Assembly: GCA_020744225.1 (NCBI GenBank)
Contig: JAGMWG010000007.1
Coordinates: forward strand, 1,426,001-1,490,000
Length of the DNA stretch: 64,000 nt
Origin: Paraphoma chrysanthemicola
Lineage: Eukaryota > Ascomycota > Dothideomycetes > Pleosporales > Phaeosphaeriaceae
Direction: 5' to 3'
Shown here: piece after piece, positions 1-11,370 of the stretch
Numbering within the stretch: the stretch's first letter is position 1
Layout: each line of letters opens with the position of its first letter
Made by a program: the position numbers and the translations under genes
Notes under the pieces: model-generated
The model's database searches: none
What the model saw: the letters and a program-made list of their open reading frames with translations, nothing else
Told to the model about the DNA's origin: nothing

Positions 1-258
1 ATCAACTTTCTGTTCGCGGTGCACCTTGAAGAACAGTAAAACGTACCAAAGACTTCGATCATCGTGAAGTTCCTCCGCAATTCCTGTTTGTATCCAAGAG
101 AAGCTATTCATGGTGAGCTGTTGTACTTCGGACACAGAAAACCAGGGAAACACCATACCTAACTTCGCGGCATCGTCTTCACTCGCCAATCCTTCCGCAG
201 CCGCAGTAATGGAAGCCCGCCTTTCGGACGAGACCTTAGGAGGTGCTTCTTCAGACAT
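1..258 (-). CDS. Amino-acid/GABA-type permease (APC family), 5' end only
   Basis: The first exons of a gene that leaves the window at its left edge. Exon 1 is 258-159 and begins with an ATG. A 55-base intron (158-104) with a GTATGG donor and AATAG acceptor follows, then exon 2 (103-47), then a GTACGT donor that opens a second intron. The joined reading starts MSEEAPPKVSS and reaches LGYKQELRRNFTMIEVFG. The LGYKQ(E/D)-R-F segment just before the first membrane helix is typical of fungal amino-acid, GABA and choline permeases of the APC superfamily. No membrane helix lies inside the window, so substrate and exact family cannot be given. The good phase match across the intron supports a real gene. 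It is divergent from the membrane protein at 2427 and outside the likely cluster. Confidence 0.68.
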   Translation of the reverse strand, partial: MSEEAPPKVSSERRASITAAAEGLASEDDAAKLGMVFPWFSVSEVQQLTMNSFSWIQTGIAEELHDDRSLWYVLLFFKVHREQKVD

Positions 259-2426
259 GATTACAACTCTTTCCAAACGAACTGTCTTTACGAGTTTGTC
301 ACGGTCGCCTGAACGAAAATGTCACCGACAATCGCAGATCGCAGGGAAACGTCAGCTCAGAACAGACGAGCCACGTTCGAGACTTCCTCTCCCTTTATGA
401 TTCCGTGCGACCTCGCACTAATGCACCACACTCCATGCGACGCGATATGCCGTACCCCAGTCCTCGGTACAGATTCAGCCTGTGCCAAATCTCCAGCATT
501 CCAGCCTGTCCAAACCCAAAGCATGGCATTCGACGCGACGCCGCTCGCAAACCCTACCACCATGCCATCTGCAGCGTTCATTTCCCGCTTACCGTTACTT
601 CAACGCGTGTTGTAGATAATACGAACAGGATGTGGTGAGCGCTGATAGGGTAAGCGGTATGAGGGGTTCAAAGCTTATCGAGGTGTCTAAAGCTTGAGAT
701 AAGGCGGGGACGAGCCCAGACCTATGACATGACGATTTTGTGGCCGTTCAGACTAGCTTAATCGTTTGGGACAGGCCCGAGGGATGAAATGGGCTGGCTA
801 CGCACGACTTTAGATAGTCTAGGTGAACTAGATTCTGTTATGCACCTCAAATGAAGCACACGTCCAATGGCCAAGTGTAAATACTGAGCCTTTAAACCAG
901 AATTCTATAAACCCGGGTCGATGTGAAGAAGTTGGTGCAGAGTTACACAACTGGAGGTGCGGAAGAGCCCCGCGATTGAGGGGCATAATCCGGGTGAACA
1001 CGATAGGACGATTGCTCTTGCGTGCTCTTGTGTGCCCAGGTGGCTTTATTAGGCGCGTGGATGCTCGTCATGTACATGCAATTAGCGCCCGTTCATCTGG
1101 ATGGCTGACACCTTGCGAGTGAACATGCGTGTACCATAGACACGACCAGTTTTGTGTCATGGTTTGCGCAATTGTGGCAATGCTCGCTGGCCGCACTTCA
1201 AATCATGATGCGAATTCTCCAAAATACCACCTAGTTATCATCAAAGCTCAAAAAGGAGCTTTGCGAAGATATGAAAAATAGCCGTGGAGGGCAAGCTTGG
1301 TGAGCGTTCGCGTGCCGTTGAAGAGTCGGCGCGGGGTAAATGAACCTGACCGCGGGAAGAAGCAAGAACGCTAAGACGCTACGATTTGCTTATCTCCACA
1401 GGTGAACTGACAACAGAAGTACCTCTTCTATCCCGCTGCCGAAAAAGAGATTAAAGCTGGGTCTGACCAAGAGCAACCTCATGTTGACATTCTTACGAGC
1501 ACGTGGCCTTTGACACTTCCATTGGACACAAGCGGCTTCAGCTCAGCAATTGCGTACTGAGGAGTTTACACCTGTCTGCCTAACTAGCTTACCTTGGACG
1601 CCTAGCGCCTTTCGTCTGGCTTGAACGCTGAAACTTAAGGCGAGGCTGCGCGTTGTGAGATCTTCACACCCGAGCGCTGTAGAATTGCGCATTCTTCAGT
1701 GTAGCTATGGTGCGAGCCTGCCCGGATGAAGATAGATTTTCGCGATGGGATCGCGTTGTTTGTCTAGAACCTGAGATATGCTTAGATTGTCGTTCTGGAC
1801 TCGGATAAAGAGATTGGAGAGATGTAGCACACGATTAGCTTAAAGTATCGCAAACCACGGTAGTATATTGACAAAAGTCAACAATCTCTGCCACATAAGA
1901 GTACAAGACGTCAACACAAGGAAGTCAGTCCCCGTCTGTGACGTTATCTAGTTACTTGTGTGAGCTTTCTAAGTTCGAATGCGTTCAGCAATGACGGACC
2001 CCACGGGTGTGTGCCGCACATCCTGTCAGGCGAAACGTCTATTGAGGTCTAAGTTGGTTTAAGACATGTCGCTCGTTCATTCCAACGTAAGCTCTGCAGC
2101 ATGAGATGAGATTTCGGTGGATGCAGCCTTAGGTGAGAGACACCCGTGGAGGCTGTACCTAGGTAGGCGAGCTTAATCAGCCTTCAGCCGCAAGGTTAGG
2201 CACTCCGTGCACATCTCCAGTGTGTCTCGCCTAATGGTCTTCGACGATAATTTTATTGAAGACCCATCCGGGAGGCTCGAACCCCAGTGCCAAGGTGCAA
2301 CAAGACAGAAAAACACCACGAAGAATCGAAAGGACCAAATACCTGTGATCGTAGCAAGTGCCCCGGTTTGGCCTAGCACACTCGACTAACTAACTTAGCG
2401 CGTCACGCTCGCGAAAACGAATAGCA
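259..2426. other. Intergenic region, no gene seen
   Basis: A 2.2 kb stretch between the divergent permease and membrane-protein genes. Only short, mutually overlapping open frames without family features occur. It presumably carries both promoters. No repeat or RNA gene was recognised. Confidence 0.6.
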
Positions 2427-5350
2427 ATGGACATCCCCGGCACTTTAGACCATCGAACTCACACAGAGACGAGTAGCACTTTGGCTGCACAAGAATTTGA
2501 ATACGAGCGTGGTCAGGCTGTGCGATCTTTCGAACAGCGGCACGATGGCGATAGTCAAGCATCCGGTCGCAAGGCTCCAGAGGCAGACACACTTCTCCAT
2601 AAAGACCCGGGAACCACGAGCGCGGAGACACCATCAAAAGTCCATGACCAACGCGAGCCTGCATCAATAGCGAAAAATTATGAAACAACGCAGATCACGA
2701 AAACAACAGATGCCCTGAGCAGTCTTTCTCCATACGGACATGTTACACAGCCTGACACGAGCTTTGTGCATAGCGAAATCCTCGGGCATGACCGTCCACA
2801 ATATGAACAACCTGGTTTTTCGATTCCACGTCCACTTTTTGATCACGATCCTGAGGGCAACACTCCTGCGGTCAAGCCGTTACTCGATTTGCCTGGTGGA
2901 TTTGACCCTGGTCAAGAATGCCCGACGCGCCATGACTTTCGTACCTCTCGTTTTACATGGATGAACGCGGGTATCATCTTCATATGCAGCGTATCAACCC
3001 TTCTTGCCGCCCTGTTCGTCACGCTGGCAGTGAAACGCCAGCGTTATGGAAGTCTCATCGGCAATGAACTGGATTCGAAGATAACAATATCCACGGCCAT
3101 TCTGTTGACGTCAGTCCTTGCCAAGACGATCGAATTGACTTTCGTCACGGCATTTGTTGCCTTCCTTGGCCAAGTCATCAGTCGTAAGGCATTCTTGCAA
3201 AGCAGTGGCCATGGTGTGACACTCTCGGAGTTGACCATGTGGCGCTGGGTCGTGCAGCCAGGCACACTCTTTCAACAATCTGAGATCGCGAGATACGCGG
3301 GCTTCTCTTTTTTGGGCGTTCTTACTCTCCTCAGTACTGTTCTCTCCACGTTATACGTAACTGCAGCTACTGCGCTCGTGCAACCTATACCGAAAGAAAG
3401 CGAGTGGCACAGCAAAGTCATGACCGGCTTTGTGAATAGCGATTTCGCCAGTCTTAGACATATTCAAGACTCCTGCAAACTCCCCATCGCATCTGGGATC
3501 GACGACACTTATTTAAGCACCACATGCATGCAGATTTCACACGCGGCAAGAAGCATGTACAATGAGCAATCCTTCCTTACTACTTGGAGCGAGCTCTTGG
3601 AGTCTGGAAACAACACGTCAGATCAGGAGCAGCGCCCGGCTGTGGTCGGTCTGCAGTATGAGAATGCCACTGTTGTTCCCCAATGGGTCAATGTCATCAA
3701 TACAACCGAGGTCTCAGATCTACATCAGAGAGTGGTCAACAATGTAACACTTGCCATACCTCACATCGGCGTTGTCGATGTCATACACAATCAAAGGAAC
3801 CGAATGCCACGATCGGAAAGCTCTAATTCGATAGGACCATATTCTTTATGGGCATCGGTGCCATCGCCGATGATTAACGTCTTGTGTGTCCATATGACAG
3901 AAAAGGAGCTTGAGCCTATAGTCTTCTCATCCTGGCCGCTGAATAAGACCATCAACGCCGACAATTGGTTCACGACCGGGAATTTCACCACTTGGAAGAC
4001 CTCAACCACTTCACGCGACATGGATATGGCAACGACTACGAATAAGACAGTGGTCGATGACATTTTCGAGTGGTACAAAAAGGATACCAAAACCATGCTC
4101 GATTATCCGCCAGTGTTTCCGCTATTTCCGAAGCCCTTTAATACAGTTTTGAACCACACCAGCTATGCCTGGGGCAGGTCTGCTATCTATGTATTGGGGC
4201 AAGGCGCCGCCGGTCCGGACGACAGTTACAAGGGGCCGGATTTGAGGGGCCAGTACCCACTTTGCAGGATCAAGGCCGGTATCACGCCGGATTGCAGCAC
4301 AAGGTACAGTATGTCAGTCGCCGGCAGCAAGGTAGAAGTCCTTTGCGGTGATCGCGCTGAGGAGATGGCATATATAAAGACAAACACATCCGCCACCACG
4401 ATACAAGGCCACCCTAATTGGAGAGACCTGGGCATCGACTGGTCGAGCAGCCTGTCGCTTCATACTGGAATCAGCGACGGGTATGCCAGTAACAATAGAC
4501 TATTGATGCAGCTCTTGTTGACGCCCGAAGACAAAGGGGTTGTCAGTTTGAACCCTAAGCTGCCCAGCCTAGCTGAGGTATTGGCCAGCCTCGCTAGTGA
4601 TACATTGGTGTTGGCCACAAAGGACTCACCTTTCGTAGAGTACTTTGTAAGTGTGCCCGCGCAATACACAACGTCCCATCCAAGTGAGGTTTTACTAATG
4701 TTTAACAGAACTACACTTTGCCCCCTAATTCGAGTTCGCTCAAAGACCCAGAGCCGCAATGGTTCCAAGCCAAGATCAAATTACAAGAGTACGCTTCTGG
4801 TGGAGTTGCCAGTGCGACGAAAGGCTGGCTGGTGGTCCTTATCTCTACCTTCGCAATCAATGTTCTAATGCTGGTGTACTTTGTACTGCAACCAGGTCTT
4901 GTCACAGACTTTTCGCAGCCGCCACAATTGTTCGCACTGGCTGTCAATTCACCACCTGCACGAGTCCTCGCAGGGAGCTGTGGAGCTGGTCCCGAAGGCG
5001 AACAGTACAAAGTCGGTTGGATTATCGACCGCGAAGGAGAACACTTGTTCATGCAGCCATACCCAGACGCCAACTCCGCTCCACTTCGCGATGAGTACGA
5101 TACTGGATCTTTTCAGGTCTCGAATGCAAAAGCTAGCAAAGAAAGTGGCCTGCTCGCTTCCCTCTCGCCGACCTTCAATCGTGCGAAACACAGCCTGCGA
5201 TCCCGTGCCAAACTGTCCGCAGAGTCAAGCCCAGGTGCTAGCACGGAACTACTCAGATCTCCAAGCCGAAATGAAAGGACGCCTTCTTTGCAGTCCCAGT
5301 ATGAGCTTGACGAGTTCGATTCTCGGAGACAGTACTCTAGATTGGACTAG
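2427..5350 (+). CDS. Large membrane protein with glycosylated ectodomain ('formylmethionine deformylase-like' family)
   Basis: Two exons, 2427-4646 and 4709-5350, joined over a 62-base intron (GTAAGT donor, TACTAAT branch site, ACAG acceptor), give about 953 residues. The N-terminal 175 residues are polar and disordered. Three membrane helices follow near residues 178-200, 216-245 and 290-318, then a long domain rich in N-glycosylation sequons, one more helix near 778-802 and a polar, Ser-rich cytosolic tail. The motif between helices (KTIELTFVTAFVAFLGQ) and the WVVQPGT segment match a Pezizomycotina-specific family often labelled 'formylmethionine deformylase-like'. That label looks misleading, since no deformylase motif is visible. 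The function is unknown; a surface or plasma-membrane role is inference. It sits just left of the metabolite cluster. Confidence 0.85.
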
Positions 5351-5771
5351 GGCAACAATGTCTTCTAACTTCGCGCATTGTGCAGCTGTAGAAGAACGCG
5401 CTTGATACGTGTTTTAGGAGCAAATTAAATAGACGTGCAGATTTGTGCACTACAGCAAGATTGACGACGTTTGATGAGGCCGCTAAGTTGTAAAGCTTTG
5501 GCCGATCAATGCTTGTGTACGCGCCGCAGTATAAGGACTACGCCCACTCTCCGGGACATAAGCGCATTGAACAGTCGGCCTGAGTTCCACGCTAATACTT
5601 GCTCTAGCATGGCGCAAATTTTTAGCTTGGACCTACGTAATGTTGTGATAGTGCTAGTGATTGTTGGTGGATAGATAAGCGACGCCTCTGTGGCATGGTC
5701 GTTTACTTGGCTCTTCCTTGTTCACACGTATTGCTTGATTGCGACCGCCGTGATATTTTCAATGACTTACG
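5351..5771. other. Intergenic region upstream of the arginase-fold gene
   Basis: About 420 bases between two genes on the same strand. It must hold the terminator of the membrane-protein gene and the promoter of the next one. Nothing specific was recognised. Confidence 0.5.
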
Positions 5772-6656
5772 ATGGGCGCAGAATCGATCACCGTCATCTT
5801 TTCTCCGTACCATGTTGGCCTTCGTGACCACCGCGTCGGCAATGGACCACACCGAATCCGCGCCATGGGCATCGTCGAAGAGTTGGAGAAATTGGGCGTG
5901 ACGGTACACTTCATCGAGGTGCCACCGGTCTACGACTTTGAAGGAGAAATAGGCCGAAGCTTTGAGATATTGCGGCGCACATCGAAGGCGGTCACTGATG
6001 TGTGTGCCAAGCAATCCTTCCCCCTTGTTTTGTCCGGAAACTGTATGGCAAGCGCGGGGATTGCATGCGGGCTAGGCATCAAGGATCTTGGCTGGATCTA
6101 CTTTGATGCGCACGACGACATGGACACACCATCGACAAACATGAACGGGTATCTGGATGCAATGGGCTTGTCCATGTTGGGTGGCAAAAGCTTCCATCGT
6201 CTAGCGAAGACAATTCCCGGATACACTCCGCACACTTACAACAAGATGATCTACTGCGGTCTTCGAGACATTGAGCAAAGCCAGAAAGATACCGTGGAAG
6301 AAGCTGGAGCGCAGGTCATCTGGGGAGAAACAGGCCATCACGTTGACTTTGCGGGAAAGCTTGACCAAGCCCTAAGTGAGAGGGACTACTCGCCTGCGCT
6401 GGTTCATCTCGACTTGGATGTTCTAGATGAGAGCATTGGAAAGGTCAATGGGTATGAAAGCCCAGGTGGTTTGCACGAGGATGACCTAGTGAGGTGTATG
6501 GATCTGGTTCCGCGAAAAGCCACTGCAGTGTCTCTCACGGTCTGTTCATTCAATCCAGACTTAGGAGACGGCGACAAAATCGCTACCATTGGTGTTAAGG
6601 CTATCGTGGCATTTGTCAAGTCACTCCTGGACACTGGAGCTTTAGTAGTCTCGTGA
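5772..6656 (+). CDS. Arginase/agmatinase-fold (ureohydrolase superfamily) protein
   Basis: A single-exon gene of 294 residues with an ATG start. Superfamily signatures are clear: DAHDDMDTP near residue 113 carries the metal-binding Asp-His-Asp set, and HLDLDVLD near residue 214 gives the second pair of aspartates. The usual first motif GGDH is replaced by SGNCMAS, so one expected metal-binding histidine is missing. The family hydrolyses guanidino compounds with a dinuclear metal centre. The altered motif occurs in a divergent fungal/bacterial branch of unknown substrate, so arginase activity should not be assumed. There is no signal peptide. It is the leftmost gene that could belong to the cluster, but membership is uncertain. 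Confidence 0.85.
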   Translation: MGAESITVIFSPYHVGLRDHRVGNGPHRIRAMGIVEELEKLGVTVHFIEVPPVYDFEGEIGRSFEILRRTSKAVTDVCAKQSFPLVLSGNCMASAGIACGLGIKDLGWIYFDAHDDMDTPSTNMNGYLDAMGLSMLGGKSFHRLAKTIPGYTPHTYNKMIYCGLRDIEQSQKDTVEEAGAQVIWGETGHHVDFAGKLDQALSERDYSPALVHLDLDVLDESIGKVNGYESPGGLHEDDLVRCMDLVPRKATAVSLTVCSFNPDLGDGDKIATIGVKAIVAFVKSLLDTGALVVS

Positions 6657-6800
6657 TTAGACTTCAGCACACAAGTGATTATGCCCAACAGTCCTGTGCA
6701 AGAGTTTGTGAAGCAGTGAAGCCTATATAGAAAGTGCCTGCCCTGGAGTTGCGGCTTCTTCTGTGAAACAAACTTCTCCTTCGCTTCTTCCCCAGGTTTT

Positions 6801-7560
6801 TCACCAGGGCTTTGCCCAGGGCTTCGCCTTCTCCGCCGTCCACTCCTTCTGCACCTTATCTAAGAACCGACAGAGATCTTTCTTCTTGACATCGTTCAGA
6901 TCAAGGGCTCCAAACAAATTCTCCAGCGTATCGATTGGCGGACTGAGACGAGATCCAGCTGGAGACTCAGGCCTCGACTTGGGCCTGCCCTCACACCACT
7001 TATCGTCGAGCAACTTTAGATACGTGTCCATGTCGCTGTGCGTGCGCTTGTGTACAGTGGCGAACCGCTCGTCCATGTACTGGGTCCACAGCGTGCCCAG
7101 GTCTTGCTTGACCCACGGATCGATGGTCTTGTGGCCGTTGGGAGGCGTGCGTGGGTTTTTAGCCATTTCCTCGTCAATGTCGCTTAGCATCTTGCCAACT
7201 TCCTCCTTCTGCTTCTTGAAGATAGTGCTGACCGTCTTCGATCGCATGTACATGCGGGTGCCCATAATGGCTTTAAGTTTCAATAGGGCAATCTTGGCCT
7301 TGTCGACGAGATCGGCGGAGCCTTTTCCAGATTCTGTCCCTTAACGACGGCTTTCTCTCCAGTGATATATTGGCGCATCTTTTCGGCATTGTAGAGGGTA
7401 CCCGCTCCATCTTTGCCTCCCTTGTAGGCCCACATCTGTAGGAATGTCAGACTTGCATAATATATAATGATACGAGAATACTTACGTTGCTCTTTGCCGG
7501 GGTATTCAACGTTGCTTGCAGCCACACGAATTCGTCTTCTCGAACCAAACCCGCATTTCC
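6801..7560 (-). CDS. Unrecognised protein, 5' end unresolved
   Basis: A charged coding sequence ending at 6801. The 3' exon (about 7338-6801) encodes a Lys/Glu-rich, probably helical region with DMDTYLKLLDDKWC and a Pro/Trp-rich end. Upstream, a 50-base GTAAGT intron (7485-7436) precedes MWAYKGGKDGA. The two reading frames do not join directly. A 68-base intron starting GTACCC after KDGA and ending at GGACAG restores the phase; otherwise a one-base frameshift must be assumed. Further 5', the frame through EDEFVWLQATLN stays open to at least 7560, but no convincing start was found, and a possible earlier exon lies near 7600-7700. No family is recognised. It may be a live gene or a decaying one. 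Confidence 0.5.
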
Positions 7561-8559
7561 GGCAAACCCTCCTAAGAGCCTACTCAACTCTTACCATAGG
7601 CAGTGGCCAACAGACAGTACCAATACCGAAGGCCAGAAACAGACCACGTCCCACAGGGCACAGGATGCACCTGTTCAACAAAGGATGTAGAATAAGTCAC
7701 TAGACCGGCATATGTAGTAGAGCTAGACAATCTCGTAACAGCAAATATGGTACATATGTCTAAGATCAAACTCCTACTGTCCCCCTGGCGCTTAGCATCT
7801 CAGTATGTAGGCACGGCCAATACCACCCACCGTCGATGTTCGCCACTCACCTGCAGAAAGCTAGCCGGTTTTAGAGGATACCTAGCCGCGGGCCGACTCA
7901 GTTGTGGAGACTTCCCCGAATGATAAGAGAGGTCGGCGCACGAGCCAAGTGAGGTCATGCTAACGGTCGATATATTACATAATTTTATCCATTTCTTTCA
8001 CATACGACCATAGGACGTTGAAAACAGGGCTTCCCGTTCGCTCAGCCTTACTTAAGCAGCGTACCGGCGGACTAGTAGTCAGGTGGGTGACCACTGGCAA
8101 ATCCCCGCTGTTGTATGTTTTTTTTTTCCAAACATTTATTTCTTTGCTTCCTTTCTTTACCTGTCTATATCTTTCCGACAAGATCGGGGGTGGGAATGTT
8201 GTGCGCAATATGGTGAGAAACCTTTGCTTGAATGTGAGGACCAGTCTGTACGACATGCGAGATTGACCTTACTGGCCCAATCGTCCGACCATGTGAGAAG
8301 ACAGGCAGACTGTGAGCCACTTTTGGTCTTCTTATCAAAGCTCAGATCATATGTTCGGCTTCAAGCGAACGATACACGTCGACTCGGCTATGTCCATATT
8401 TTCCCTTCGCCAGGCGGAGTCCGAGAGCCGATGTGATACACATCATAGAGATACAAATCGCGAGGCTAATCTTGGAGCCTTGTCCTACTAGCGAATACAG
8501 AGGCGTTGTTTTCGCAAAAACTGTCGTCTCATCACTTCAACCGATACTTTCTTCCCATC
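7561..8559. other. Intergenic/promoter region of the Fe-ADH gene
   Basis: About 1 kb upstream of the Fe-ADH gene. Part of 7580-7770 may hold a 5' exon of the minus-strand gene before it. The part nearest 8560 has a cluster of TCGGCT boxes, listed separately. Nothing else was recognised. Confidence 0.5.
8354..8431. promoter_or_regulatory. Three TCGGCT boxes and an imperfect palindrome in the Fe-ADH promoter
   Basis: TCGGCT occurs at 8355-8360 and 8384-8389, and inverted (AGCCGA) at 8426-8431, about 130-205 bases before the ATG. The first copy lies in TTCGGCTTCAAGCGAA (8354-8369), a near-perfect palindrome of TTCGCTT/AAGCGAA with one extra G. CGG-containing half sites fit Zn2Cys6 regulators such as the one at 34736. 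Binding is inference. Confidence 0.35.
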
Positions 8560-9711
8560 ATGGCGCCCGCCGATGACCTTGAATCAATTTCGGGACTCTG
8601 GCAGCCACGAATCAATCTCAAACATATGTATTATGGCTCGGGATGCGTTGAACAGCACCTTCTTGATACGCTCCCGAGCTCGTCGTCCAAAGTGTTCATT
8701 ATCACAGGGACTTCTCTTGCAACGAAGACGCCTCTTGTTCACCAACTCGAAGAAAAACTTGGGAAATATCACGCCGGCACAATCTCAGGGATCGGACAAC
8801 ATGGCCCCATTGCAGACGTTGAGCGTGCTGTTGATATGATATCAAGCCATCCAGAAGTCGACACCATCATCTCACTCGGTGGAGGCTCACCCATTGATAC
8901 CGCGAAAGTCATCTCGCTGCGCGTCAAAGAATCGCGTGGTGCCTTCCTTACTCATCTCACCATACCCACCACTTTGAGTGCGGCTGAATGCACAGCCGGC
9001 GGCGGCTACACCAAAGCTGACGGCGTCAAGGTGGGTCTTCGAGCGCCTGAGATGGCTGTTGCTGCCATCTTTTACGATCCACACTACGCCCGCTTTACGC
9101 CGAAAGATCTATGGTTGAGCACCGGTATGCGCGCAATGGATCATGCCGTCGAATGTATGTATCATCCCAGCTCAGCCGAAGTACCCTGGAAAGCTCTTTC
9201 GATATGGGCTGTTGGCGAACTATTCGAGTGTCTTCCAAAGGCCCGAGATTCGCATCCAGACGATGAAGTCGTGATGACTCGCTTGATGCTTGCTGCATAC
9301 GCGAGTTCAGGGTTGAAGGGCGAAAATCTGAAAGGCGGTATGGGCCTATCGCATAGCTTGGGCCATGCGCTAGGCAGTCCATACGGAATTCCGCATGGTA
9401 TCACTTCATGTATGACGCTGGGGAAAGTGGTGAAGCTAAAGGCGTACGAGTCGACAAACTCGGCGCAGCAGATTTGTCGCTTACTTCCGTCGGTTGGACT
9501 ACCATTCACAGGCGATGATATTCGTGATGCGCTTGCAGTAGGAGATAGCATTATCGCCCTAGTCCAGTCGCTTGGACTCGAAGTTCCGTCATTGTCCGCT
9601 CGCGGCGTCAGCAAGGACCAGACCTTCACGATTGCGCAGCGAGCGCTGGGAGGCGTTGCAGAAGGACTAGTGTTTGATCAAGTGCTAGGATTGGTACAAA
9701 CACTTTTCTAG
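8560..9711 (+). CDS. Iron-containing alcohol dehydrogenase, maleylacetate reductase-like
   Basis: An intronless gene of 383 residues starting at the ATG in CCCATCATGGCGCC. GGGSPIDTAK near residue 107 is the nucleotide-binding turn, followed by TTLSAAE. MDHAVE (Asp and His) and GLSHSLGHALG...YGIPHG (two more His) make up the Fe-ADH metal site. The overall pattern fits the maleylacetate reductase branch, which reduces the double bond of maleylacetate-type products of aromatic ring cleavage using NAD(P)H. Cytosolic, with no targeting signal. It is convergent with O-methyltransferase 1 and probably a cluster enzyme. The natural substrate here is unknown; a reductase for a ring-opened polyketide intermediate is inference. 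Confidence 0.88.
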   Translation: MAPADDLESISGLWQPRINLKHMYYGSGCVEQHLLDTLPSSSSKVFIITGTSLATKTPLVHQLEEKLGKYHAGTISGIGQHGPIADVERAVDMISSHPEVDTIISLGGGSPIDTAKVISLRVKESRGAFLTHLTIPTTLSAAECTAGGGYTKADGVKVGLRAPEMAVAAIFYDPHYARFTPKDLWLSTGMRAMDHAVECMYHPSSAEVPWKALSIWAVGELFECLPKARDSHPDDEVVMTRLMLAAYASSGLKGENLKGGMGLSHSLGHALGSPYGIPHGITSCMTLGKVVKLKAYESTNSAQQICRLLPSVGLPFTGDDIRDALAVGDSIIALVQSLGLEVPSLSARGVSKDQTFTIAQRALGGVAEGLVFDQVLGLVQTLF

Positions 9712-9928
9712 TTGGGCGGCTTCACTTGTATAGTTTTTTTCGTCGCAACGGTTGCTTGTTGTCATGGTTGATGTAGGCTTCAAAAACTGCCGTAGAAACA
9801 CACCGTAGAAGCATTTCCCTTCCCTCTGTCCAGCCAGCCCTCTTATGTAAAGCCTACAGGCGAAGCTCCCATAGCCCTTTGCAGACGTGCGAGCTAGTTT
9901 CGAAGTCCGAATTCACCTTCACGTGGTG

Positions 9929-11370
9929 TTAGCTTGTTTTTGGGGTGTCGTTCAAGATACGGACCTTTAGGCGAGGATCAACGCGTGAAAATAATTCGAG
10001 CCACTCCATCTGCGATCTCTGCTTGACATTATGCATCGTCATGGTAGTAATATCGCGCCTTCGATATGCAATTTCGACATGTGGTGGGTATTGTCCTGGT
10101 GCTGGAGACACTCCATCTGTCACAATGACGCGCATGGATGGGACACTTCTCAAAGTGGGTATGAGCTTTTGGAGCATTTCGATTGCATCACTGTCGTTCC
10201 AATTCCAGAAGACATTGCGAATGACGTATGCAAGCACGTTCGTGGTATCCTTGACATTGGCACTTTCGGCCACAACGGCCAACTTGGTGAATTCAATGCG
10301 ATCCTGGCACGAGGCGGGAACGAGAGCTTGACCGCGCTGCAAGAAATCTTGTGAATCGCATCGAACTTCAAAGCAGATATCGGATCTCTCTTGGACAAGA
10401 GAAACGGACGCAAACCCATAGCGGCCACCAAACTCAACGATCTTTTGATGTTTTGATGCCGGGCTAATTCCGGAAATGTGTTTTCTTAGCAGAGAATCCG
10501 CCGGATCGAGAGCTTGATGGTCAGCAAACAATCGAATCCGAGAGACAGGACGCAAGTACTTACATTTCGAAACTCCTCTCATCGCGCGACGAAATCTGTC
10601 ACCCCTTTCAGGATGTGCCGTGTGCCAGTCGTACATCTCTTCGCCCCATCTAGCGATGTTAGGCTTTCCTTAAGTTGTGCAACTCGTAGCTGTTGTCGTA
10701 CCCTTGTTTGAACCCTGAGGTACCTGTGCTATAGCCGTTCGGCTTACTAGCAAGTGCTTGAGACAGATGAGCACTCGCCACACGCGTCTCGAAAAGTCTG
10801 AAATTGTGAGCTCATAAATCCGCACGGTGATGTGACTGCATACTGAAACTCAACCCAGGCTCTGAAGTCTGCATCTTTGACCAGCTCTTCCGATACAGCT
10901 GTAAGCGTGAACACTCCGGGCTCCGCTTCCCGTAAAAGGTTCTTGCAGCGTAACAAGGCGAGTATTCGCGATAATTTGTCCTCCGGAATCCCGGAAACGT
11001 TCGAAAGGCTGGCAAGAGTCGCGAAACCACCAGATTCGACCATGTACTCCAGCGCAGGAGTTTGTAGAAAAGCGTACAGCGCTCCATGATCCCAGTTCGA
11101 TGCGACAAGCTCGTGAAGAAAATCGCGGGGCCCTTGTAATAGTGTAGTCAGCTTTTCCAGTAAGCCAAGAGCTTTTGATCTAGAAGCAGCTAAATGAGGT
11201 GCTGTTTCTGACCAAAATGCCGTGCTTGCTCCTACAAGAATGCTTGGCGGTGAGATACTATCTTTTTGGCATTGCGTTTCCATGTTCAAACATTCACGCA
11301 TGATCATGCTGGCCAGGTCAGCGACACCAGTCATTTCTGGCTCTGTCTCAGACAAAGAGCTGTTAGGCAT
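9929..11370 (-). CDS. O-methyltransferase 1 (SAM-dependent, class II type), catalytic His replaced by Trp
   Basis: Four exons, 11370-10844, 10797-10702, 10649-10564 and 10512-9929, with introns of 46, 52 and 51 bases, give 430 residues in frame. The N-terminal half is the helical dimerisation region; AWVEFQ-LFETRVASAHL spans the first splice and WGEEMYDWHTAHPERG follows the second. The SAM-binding motif reads IVEFGGRYG. The motif that normally reads (L/F)H(D/N)W, with the catalytic base His, reads FWNW here (IRNVFWNWND), so the proton-abstracting His is a Trp. The enzyme may therefore be a poor or altered methyltransferase, or act in another way. The family methylates phenolic hydroxyls of aromatic polyketides. 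It lies inside the cluster, convergent with the Fe-ADH gene. Confidence 0.85.

Noticed and set aside
9162..9629. A 155-codon minus-strand frame inside the Fe-ADH gene
   Set aside because: It is the complement of clear Fe-ADH coding sequence including its metal-binding motif.
10747..10843. Unspliced read-through of O-methyltransferase 1 ending in a stop near 10747
   Set aside because: Splicing 10843-10798 restores the conserved LFETRVASAHL segment and the downstream exons in phase, so this is not a truncated gene.
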